5,181 bases of DNA, taken from the NCBI GenBank assembly GCA_023395775.1, contig JAEWYA010000094.1, positions 1 through 5,181 on the forward strand. Direction: 5' to 3'. Under the pieces are notes generated by a model. The model was not told where the DNA came from and did not search any database. It saw nothing but the letters and a program-made list of their open reading frames with translations. Origin of the DNA: Bacillota bacterium. GTDB taxonomy: Bacteria > Bacillota > Clostridia > Oscillospirales > Oscillospiraceae. Each line of letters opens with the position of its first letter. The stretch's first letter is position 1. Below are positions 1 through 4,597 of this stretch, in pieces. The position numbers and the translations under genes were made by a program.

Positions 1-16
1 GCCGCTCTTATTCACG

Positions 17-787
17 TTACAAATTTTTTCGAATGGTATCAATGGCCCCTTTTTCAAGCCGGGAGACCTGCGCCTGGGAAATGCCCACCTCGGCGGAGCC
101 CTCCATCTGGGTTTTGCCCTCGTAAAACCGCAGGGCCAGAATCCGCCGTTCCCGATCGTTCAGGCGGCGGAGCGCCTCCTTCAAAGCGATGTGATCCACC
201 CAGTTCTCGTCGGTATTTTTCTTGTCCTTCACCTGGTCCATGACGCAAAGGGCGTCCCCGCTGTCGGAATACACCGGCTCGTAGAGGGAGACCGGATCGG
301 TGATGGCGTCCATGGCGAAGACCACCTCCTCCCGGGGGATGTCCAGCGCTTTGGCGATCTGCTCCACCGACGGCTCCCTCTGATTTTCGCCGATCAGCTT
401 GTCCCGCATCTGGAGGACCCGGTAAGCGGTGTCCCGCATGCTGCGGGATACCCGGATGGCGCTGTTGTCCCGCAGGTACCGGCGGATCTCGCCCACGATC
501 ATCGGGACTCCATAGGTTGAAAAGCGCACGGGCTGGGAGATGTCAAAATTGTCGATAGCCTTGATAAGGCCCACGCAGCCCACCTGAAAAAGGTCGTCCG
601 CGTTTTCGCCCCGGTTGGAAAACTTCTGGATTACCGACAGCACCAGACGGAGATTTCCCTCGATCAGCTTTTGCCGCGCCTCTAAGTCGCCCGCCTTCGT
701 TCGGCGCAGCAGGTTCATGGTCTCCTCGTTTTTCAGAACTTTCAGCTTGGATGTGTTTACGCCGCAAATTTCGACCTTTCCCTGCAT
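17..787 (-). CDS. sigG: RNA polymerase forespore sigma factor SigG
   Basis: This is a complete 256-residue sigma-70-family factor that directs late forespore transcription after engulfment. The N-terminal signature KVEICGVNTSKLKVLKNEE (residues 4-22) is typical of SigG and absent from SigF. Region 2 spans about residues 41-110, with NLRLVLSVIQKF, DDLFQVGCVGLIKAIDNFD and RFSTYGVPMIVGEIRRYLRD. Region 3 (about 112-175) includes IRVSRSMRD and DPVSLYEPVY. Region 4 (about 200-256) ends with the helix-turn-helix GISQAQVSRLEK. Length fits the family (about 260). I chose ATG at 787 because GAGGTG (799-794) then serves as ribosome binding site at 6 nt spacing. A GTG at 796 would extend the protein by three residues but lies inside that site. 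It is divergent from the ABC genes and has its own SigF-like promoter. No spoIIGA/sigE lies directly upstream, unlike B. subtilis. Oddities: Glu43 where B. subtilis SigG has Asn45, and EGSAEVG in region 4.2 where EVAEEIG is usual. Confidence 0.96.
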   Translation of the reverse strand: MQGKVEICGVNTSKLKVLKNEETMNLLRRTKAGDLEARQKLIEGNLRLVLSVIQKFSNRGENADDLFQVGCVGLIKAIDNFDISQPVRFSTYGVPMIVGEIRRYLRDNSAIRVSRSMRDTAYRVLQMRDKLIGENQREPSVEQIAKALDIPREEVVFAMDAITDPVSLYEPVYSDSGDALCVMDQVKDKKNTDENWVDHIALKEALRRLNDRERRILALRFYEGKTQMEGSAEVGISQAQVSRLEKGAIDTIRKNL

Positions 788-792
788 GAAAG

Positions 793-799
793 CCACCTC
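793..799 (-). promoter_or_regulatory. Ribosome binding site deciding the sigG start
   Basis: The minus-strand GAGGTGG (799-793) resembles the Shine-Dalgarno core and sits 5-6 nt before ATG at 787. It overlaps the alternative in-frame GTG at 796, so it favours the ATG as the true start. Confidence 0.75.
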
Positions 800-824
800 G
801 CTACCTGATTTTTTCTTCCTGAAT

Positions 825-854
825 CAGTATTTCCGGCGGCTGATTTTCCTATAC
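825..854 (-). promoter_or_regulatory. SigF-type forespore promoter of sigG
   Basis: On the minus strand, GTATA (854-850) is followed by 15 bases and GGAAATACTG (834-825). This fits the known B. subtilis SigF pattern GYATA-N15-GGNNANANTR at every defined position. Transcription would start near 818 and give a leader of about 30 nt ahead of the sigG ATG at 787. SigF-driven sigG expression is established in Bacillus. SigG reads related sequences, so autoregulation from the same site is possible. The start point itself is inferred. Confidence 0.8.
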
Positions 855-886
855 TGGAAGGTTTTGTCGAGATGCGGCGGCGCGAG

Positions 887-915
887 TTGACTTTCACAGG
901 GAACTATACTAGAAT
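887..915 (+). promoter_or_regulatory. SigA-type promoter of the ABC exporter genes
   Basis: TTGACT (887-892) and TAGAAT (910-915) are 17 bases apart, each with one mismatch to the housekeeping TTGACA/TATAAT consensus. The start would fall near 921-923, about 20-30 nt before the ABC ATPase gene. The site lies 32 bp from the oppositely directed SigF-type promoter, so the two promoters are back to back in the 788-941 gap. Confidence 0.7.
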
Positions 916-941
916 AATTTGGATCTTTATACAGAGAGAGG

Positions 942-1658
942 ATGAGAAACGGCGTGCTACGTATCAATCACGTGACCAAAAAATACGGCAAGACCGTTGC
1001 CAATCAGGACATCAGCTTCTTCGTGGACGACGGGGAGGCGGCGGTGCTGCTGGGTCCCAACGGCGCGGGAAAATCCACTATGATCAAATGCATCACGGGG
1101 CTTCTGCGCTTTGAGGGCGACATTGAAATTTGCGGAAATCCCAACAAATCGCTGGAGGCCAAGCGGATGCTGGGCTATATCCCAGAGGTTCCGGCGGTGT
1201 ACGATCTGCTGACCGTGGAGGAGCATCTGGAATTTGTTCGCCGGGCCTACCGGCTGGAGGACGATGGATACGCACAGCGGCTTCTGGAACGGTTTGAACT
1301 GTGGGACAAGAAGGACAAACTGGGCAAGGAGCTATCCAAGGGAATGCAGCAAAAGCTCTCCATCTGCTGCGCGCTGCTGCCCCGGCCGAAAGTGGCGGTA
1401 TTCGACGAGCCCATGGTGGGGCTGGACCCCCACGCTATCCGGGAGCTGAAGGAGGTCTTTCGGGAGCTGAAGGAAGGCGGCACCACCGTTTTGATCTCCA
1501 CCCACATGATCGACTCCGTGGAAGAGACGTGGGACGTGTGCCATATCATGATGAACGGCGCGTTCGCCGCCACCCGGAAAAGGGGAGAATCCGCAGAGCA
1601 GAGTCTGGAGGAGCTGTTCTTCGCCATCACCGAGGGCGGGGAGGGCGGCACTGTATGA
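942..1658 (+). CDS. ABC transporter ATP-binding protein (exporter type)
   Basis: This 238-residue cytoplasmic ATPase powers the permease encoded next. Motifs in order: Walker A GPNGAGKST (residues 38-46), a Q-loop region GYIPE (78-82) with Glu in the usual Gln position as in many ABC-2-type exporters, a degenerate signature LSKGMQQKLS (131-140), Walker B VAVFDEP (151-157) with catalytic Glu156, D-loop GLDP (160-163) and switch histidine in STH (186-188). All catalytic elements are present, so it should be active. Two starts are possible: ATG at 942, which lies immediately after the purine run AGAGAGAGG, and GTG at 954, which would give the typical family opening LRINHVTKKYGK but with a long 12-nt spacing. 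The 3' end overlaps the permease start as ATGA (1655-1658), implying coupled translation. The fit is to the CcmA-like/ABC-2 class; the substrate is unknown. Confidence 0.93.
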   Translation: MRNGVLRINHVTKKYGKTVANQDISFFVDDGEAAVLLGPNGAGKSTMIKCITGLLRFEGDIEICGNPNKSLEAKRMLGYIPEVPAVYDLLTVEEHLEFVRRAYRLEDDGYAQRLLERFELWDKKDKLGKELSKGMQQKLSICCALLPRPKVAVFDEPMVGLDPHAIRELKEVFRELKEGGTTVLISTHMIDSVEETWDVCHIMMNGAFAATRKRGESAEQSLEELFFAITEGGEGGTV

Positions 1659-3223
1659 AACCGCTGCGGTATCTGGCCTTCACGACCATGAAAAACCGGC
1701 TTCGGGAGATGGTGAAAAAGCCGGCCCGCCTGATCTACGCCATTGTCCTGCTGGCGCTGCTGGTCTTTACGATGGTCGGCGGCAGCCACACCGGCGGGGA
1801 TGGCCCGTATCACAGCATGGATGGGCTGACGGCCATCGTCCTGGCGTTTTACACGGCTATGTTCATCATGACGGCCAACGCCGGCTTTTCAAGAGGCGGC
1901 AGCATCTTTAACCTTTCGGATGCGACGCTGCTGTTTACCGCGCCTATCCGGTCTCAGACCATCTTGTTTTACGGCCTGCTGCGCCAGATGGGAACCTCGC
2001 TGCTGGTTGGCTTTTTCCTGCTGTTCCAGTATGCGAATCTCCATAATTTTTATAACGTCACCGTCTTTCAGATGATTGTGCTGCTGATCCTCTACGGGTG
2101 TGCGATCTTTCTGGGGCAGGTGGCGGCCATGATGCTCTATGCCTTCACAAGTCACGACCAGCGCAGGCAAAGGCTTTGCCGCGCAGTCTTCTCCGGCGTA
2201 TATGCCCTGTGCGGGATGTGGCTGGCCGCCCAGTGCCTGCCCTATGGGCTTGGAGGCATCGGCGCCCGGGCTGCGGCGCAGGCCACGGGAAAGTTTTTAT
2301 ACGCGGTTCCCGTGGGGGGCTGGCTGAGTCTCGCGGCAAAGGGCGCGCTGGTGGGCGACTGGGGCCTTGCGGCCCAAGGCGTGGGCCTATGCGTGCTTTT
2401 GACGGCGATTCTGCTCCGGCTGCTGTTTTGCATGGACCCGGATTATTACGAGGATGTGCTCAAAAGCGCGGAGATCAGCTATTCCGCCATTTCCGCCCAA
2501 AAAGAGGGGACCATGCGGGAGGCGCTGCCCGCCAACATCAAGGTGGGCAGGACCGGCCTTCGCGGCGGCTGGGGGTCCAGCGCCTTTTTCCGCAAGCATC
2601 TGCTGGAAAACCGCCGTTCCCGGAAATTTATTCTGCCTGCCAGCAGCCTGCTGTTCGCGGTGATTACCGTGATTTTCTGCATGTTCACAAAGGGCGGGGG
2701 GCTCTTGCCCACTTTCCTCATGGCATCCTATCTGCAGCTTTTTTCCGCCATGACGACAGGACGCTTCAACTACGAACTGACCCGTCCGTACCTCTATCTG
2801 GTGCCGGAGCCGGCGCTAAAAAAGCTCCTGTGGGCGCTGGCGGAGACAATACCCGCCATGGTGCTGGATGCGCTGGTAGTCTTTGTTCCGGTGTGCGTGC
2901 TTTTGCGGCTCGGACCGGCGGAGCTTTTGGCCACCGTGCTGGCCCGCGTCTCGTTTGGAATCGTGTATCTTTCAGCGAACATCGCCGTGCAGCGCATCTG
3001 GGGCGGCAGCGCATCCAGAGCGCTGGTACTGCTGCTTTATCTTGCAATCTCGCTTATGATCATGGCGCCTGGCGTCGCCCTGGCGTTGGTGGGCGGACTT
3101 GGTTGGGGTCTTGGCACGGTGGGTATGCTGCTTTTGACCGCGGTGGGCAATCTGCCCGCCAGCCTCTTGGTGCTGTTCCTGTGCCGGAACCTGCTGCAAT
3201 ACGCGGAGCTGAGCAGCCGATAA
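1655..3223 (+). CDS. Putative ABC exporter permease, 522 aa
   Basis: This is an integral membrane subunit, probably of the family annotated as putative ABC exporter; the assignment is by overall look and gene pairing, not a search. Translation starts at ATG 1655, overlapping the ATPase stop, with GGAGGG (1640-1645) 9 nt upstream. Hydrophobic segments lie near residues 26-42, 57-75, 104-126, 136-164, 178-195, 240-259, 326-345, 350-368, 394-416, 422-443, 455-478 and 484-509. This suggests about 10-12 spans in two halves, joined by a hydrophilic stretch at about 260-325 (DPDYYEDVLKSAE onward). There is no signal peptide; the N-terminus is basic and probably cytoplasmic. Each half contains a similar block: FNLSDATLLFTAPI (85-98) in the first and FNYELTRPYLYLVPEP (371-386) in the second, consistent with an internal duplication. 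With one fused permease, the transporter may use two copies of the ATPase. The substrate cannot be inferred. Confidence 0.88.
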   Translation: MKPLRYLAFTTMKNRLREMVKKPARLIYAIVLLALLVFTMVGGSHTGGDGPYHSMDGLTAIVLAFYTAMFIMTANAGFSRGGSIFNLSDATLLFTAPIRSQTILFYGLLRQMGTSLLVGFFLLFQYANLHNFYNVTVFQMIVLLILYGCAIFLGQVAAMMLYAFTSHDQRRQRLCRAVFSGVYALCGMWLAAQCLPYGLGGIGARAAAQATGKFLYAVPVGGWLSLAAKGALVGDWGLAAQGVGLCVLLTAILLRLLFCMDPDYYEDVLKSAEISYSAISAQKEGTMREALPANIKVGRTGLRGGWGSSAFFRKHLLENRRSRKFILPASSLLFAVITVIFCMFTKGGGLLPTFLMASYLQLFSAMTTGRFNYELTRPYLYLVPEPALKKLLWALAETIPAMVLDALVVFVPVCVLLRLGPAELLATVLARVSFGIVYLSANIAVQRIWGGSASRALVLLLYLAISLMIMAPGVALALVGGLGWGLGTVGMLLLTAVGNLPASLLVLFLCRNLLQYAELSSR

Positions 3224-3249
3224 GGCCGCGCTTCCAAAGTCTCTTGCCG

Positions 3250-3279
3250 TCCGGCATAGGACATTCCTGCTCCGGCATA
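3250..3279 (+). repeat. Pair of 9-bp direct repeats upstream of the YlmC/YmxH gene
   Basis: TCCGGCATA occurs at 3250-3258 and again at 3271-3279, 21 bp apart start to start, about two helical turns. The first copy overlaps a small palindrome TGCCG-TC-CGGCA (3245-3256). The repeats lie in the 82-bp gap between permease and the next gene and could be a protein-binding site or chance. No convincing promoter or terminator is visible in this gap. Confidence 0.4.
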
Positions 3280-3291
3280 TCCTCTTTTTCA

Positions 3292-3299
3292 GGGAGGTG
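3292..3299 (+). promoter_or_regulatory. Strong ribosome binding site of the YlmC/YmxH gene
   Basis: GGGAGGTG (3292-3299) is nearly a full match to the anti-Shine-Dalgarno sequence and ends 6 nt before ATG at 3306. It contains an in-frame GTG (3297), which is therefore unlikely to be the start. Confidence 0.8.
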
Positions 3300-3305
3300 A
3301 ACGCA

Positions 3306-3611
3306 ATGGAGTGCAGGATGCGGGAGATGCGGTGCAAAGAGGTCATCAACATCTGCGACGGCTGCCGGCTGGGATACGTGGCGGACGTGGAGCTGAAGCT
3401 GCCGGAGGGGCAGGTATGCGCTATCATTGTGTATGGGCCTTACCGCTTTTTCGGCCTGTTCGGCAGGGGGGAGGAGTATTATATCCCCTGGGATTGCATC
3501 CAGCGCATCGGGGACGACATCATCCTGATCGACAAGCCGTTTCAGCGGCGGGACCCTGCGCTGGAACGGAAGCGGCGGAAAAAATATAGAAGTTTTGACC
3601 GGGACCCCTGA
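3306..3611 (+). CDS. YlmC/YmxH family sporulation protein (PRC-barrel)
   Basis: This 101-residue soluble protein has a single PRC-barrel-like domain. The family pattern is clear: KEVINICDGCRLGYVADVEL (residues 11-30), a beta-rich centre VCAIIVYGPYRFFGLFGRGEEY (37-58), and YIPWDCIQRIGDDIILID (59-76). A basic tail follows (about 80-98, with RKRRKK). The family is known mainly from endospore formers and its biochemical role is not established. There are six cysteines, including CDGC (17-20), which is a lot for its size; metal or redox chemistry is possible but unproven. The start at ATG 3306 is fixed by the strong ribosome binding site. It follows the permease by 82 bp with no terminator between, so it may belong to the same transcript. 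Its last codons and stop form part of the terminator hairpin. Whether it is ylmC or ymxH cannot be decided. Confidence 0.9.
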   Translation: MECRMREMRCKEVINICDGCRLGYVADVELKLPEGQVCAIIVYGPYRFFGLFGRGEEYYIPWDCIQRIGDDIILIDKPFQRRDPALERKRRKKYRSFDRDP

Positions 3612-3638
3612 AAAGCGGGGGTTCCGGTCAATATTTTG
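3595..3638 (+). terminator. Intrinsic terminator after the YlmC/YmxH gene
   Basis: TTGACCGGGACCCC (3595-3608) pairs with GGGGTTCCGGTCAA (3618-3631). This is a 14-bp stem with one G-U wobble and a 9-base loop, followed by TATTTTG and, a little further, GGTTTTT (3640-3646). The left arm codes for the last residues of the protein and the TGA stop is in the loop. It should end the exporter/YlmC-YmxH transcript and insulate it from rpsB, whose promoter begins 22 bp after the T-rich tail. Confidence 0.88.
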
Positions 3639-3659
3639 CGGTTTTTCACGAAAAAGTTC

Positions 3660-3688
3660 TTGCATCCGAAGACATCATGTGGTATTAT
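3660..3688 (+). promoter_or_regulatory. Extended -10 SigA promoter of rpsB-tsf
   Basis: TTGCAT (3660-3665), 17 bases, then TATTAT (3683-3688), with a TG at 3680-3681 forming an extended -10 (TGNTATTAT). This suits a highly expressed translation operon. The start should be near 3694-3696, leaving a leader of about 105 nt before rpsB. Confidence 0.82.
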
Positions 3689-3694
3689 ATTACA

Positions 3695-3800
3695 GCATTA
3701 CGCATGGTGGTGGACTATCCGTCTGTGTTTCCGATGGAAACTGGCGGATGGGTTGAAGCGCCAGAGGGTAAACTAAATTTATATTTGGAGGAACAAAACC
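3695..3800 (+). promoter_or_regulatory. Structured 5' leader of rpsB, candidate autoregulatory RNA
   Basis: The untranslated leader contains a two-step hairpin: ATCCG (3717-3721) with CGGAT (3745-3749), enclosing GTTTCC (3727-3732) with GGAAAC (3736-3741). A competing stem, CTGGCG (3741-3746) with CGCCAG (3759-3764), shares bases with the outer stem. In addition CATGGT (3703-3708) can pair with ACCATG (3798-3803), covering the start codon. No T-run follows the hairpins, so any control would be at translation or RNA stability. Repression by S2 of its own leader is known in Escherichia coli. Whether this leader is related is unknown, and I recognise no named RNA family. Confidence 0.5.
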
Positions 3801-4541
3801 ATGGCAAATTCTAGTATCGTATCCATGAAGTCTCTGCTGGAAGCAGGCGTCCACTTCGGTCATCAGACCCGCCGCTGGAACCCCAAGATGGCTCCGTATA
3901 TCTATACCGAGCGCAACGGCATCTATATTGTGGACCTGCAGAAGACCGTCCGCAAGCTGGAAGAGGCGTACAATTTCGTCCGCGATCTGTCCGCCGACGG
4001 CAAGAGCCTTCTGTTTGTTGGTACCAAGAAGCAGGCGCAGGATGCCATCCGCGAGGAGGCCCAGCGCTGCGGCCAGTACTATGTCAACGCCCGTTGGCTG
4101 GGCGGCATGATGACCAACTTCAAGACCATGCGCACCCGCGTGGACCGGCTGCATCAGCTCAAGACCATGCAGGAGGACGGCACCTTTGACATGCTGCCCA
4201 AGAAGGAAGTCATGAAGCACCTGGGCGAGATTGCAAAGCTCGAGAAGTATCTGGGCGGCGTGGAGAACATGAAGGCGCTTCCCGGCGCGCTGTTCATCGT
4301 GGATACCCGCAAGGAGCGCAATGCCATTGCCGAGGCCCACAAGCTGGGTATTCCCGTGGTGGCCATTGCTGATACCAACTGCGACCCCGATGAGATCGAT
4401 TACGTCATCCCCGGTAACGACGACGCCATCCGCGCCATCAAGCTGATCTCCTCCATCATGGCCAACGCCATGCTGGAAGGCAAGCAGGGCGAGCAGATGG
4501 AGGAGGCCGCCGAGGCTTCCGCGCCCGAGTCCGCCGAGTAA
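3801..4541 (+). CDS. rpsB: 30S ribosomal protein S2
   Basis: This complete 246-residue protein belongs to the small ribosomal subunit and binds late in assembly, near the mRNA exit side, where it supports S1 or initiation complexes. Family hallmarks are continuous: SLLEAGVHFGHQTRRWNPKM (11-30), YIYTERNGIYIVDLQKT (33-49), LLFVGTKKQAQ (70-80), VNARWLGGMMTNFKTM (95-110), LPGALFIVDTRKERNAIAEA (160-179), and GIPVVAIADTNCDPDEIDYVIPGNDDAIRAI (183-213). The tail (229-246) is acidic and Ala/Glu-rich, as is common in Firmicutes. GGAGG (3787-3791) sits 9 nt before ATG. It is the first gene of the rpsB-tsf operon, read from the extended -10 promoter at 3660. No key segment is missing. Confidence 0.98.
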   Translation: MANSSIVSMKSLLEAGVHFGHQTRRWNPKMAPYIYTERNGIYIVDLQKTVRKLEEAYNFVRDLSADGKSLLFVGTKKQAQDAIREEAQRCGQYYVNARWLGGMMTNFKTMRTRVDRLHQLKTMQEDGTFDMLPKKEVMKHLGEIAKLEKYLGGVENMKALPGALFIVDTRKERNAIAEAHKLGIPVVAIADTNCDPDEIDYVIPGNDDAIRAIKLISSIMANAMLEGKQGEQMEEAAEASAPESAE

Positions 4542-4597
4542 GAGACGTTTCCGGGGCGTATGCCCTATCAAATCATCAAATTGGAGGAATATCGAAG
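4542..4597 (+). promoter_or_regulatory. rpsB-tsf intergenic region with tsf ribosome binding site
   Basis: This 56-base gap carries a short hairpin GGGC-GTAT-GCCC (4554-4565) without a T-run, so it is not an intrinsic terminator. GGAGGA (4583-4588) lies 9 nt before the tsf ATG at 4598. No promoter is evident, in keeping with co-transcription from rpsB. Confidence 0.6.

Noticed and set aside
905..911. TATACTA resembling a SigG -10 box for the ABC genes
   Set aside because: No GNATR-like box lies 17-18 bases upstream, whereas TTGACT-N17-TAGAAT next to it is a proper SigA pair.
1301..1654. In-frame open extension upstream of the permease start
   Set aside because: It lies in another frame of the ATPase gene, gives a low-complexity Gly/Arg/His-rich peptide and has no ribosome binding site. 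The ATGA overlap start at 1655 opens directly into membrane protein sequence.
1247..1813. Minus-strand open frame opposite the ATPase/permease junction
   Set aside because: Ser-rich shadow of the coding strand spanning two real genes, without start signals.
3254..3282. Possible SigG or SigE promoter before the YlmC/YmxH gene (GCATA-N17-CATATCC)
   Set aside because: The -35-like box fits, but the -10 box lacks the final TA of SigG sites and two core positions of SigE sites. The likeness comes from the direct repeat.
2098..3300. Long open frame on the plus strand within the permease gene
   Set aside because: It is a GC-rich frame shadow with Arg/Gly/Ala-rich composition, no family motif and no start signal. 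The permease frame is clearly the coding one.
3717..3764. rpsB leader hairpins as a transcription attenuator
   Set aside because: Neither stem is followed by a T-run, so intrinsic termination is unlikely. Kept only as a possible translational control element.
4554..4565. Hairpin between rpsB and tsf as a terminator
   Set aside because: Only a 4-bp stem and no T-run. tsf is expected to be co-transcribed.
3690..4571. Long open frame on the minus strand opposite rpsB
   Set aside because: Its His/Leu/Gly-rich product mirrors conserved S2 codons and has no ribosome binding site. It is a typical antisense shadow of a highly expressed gene.
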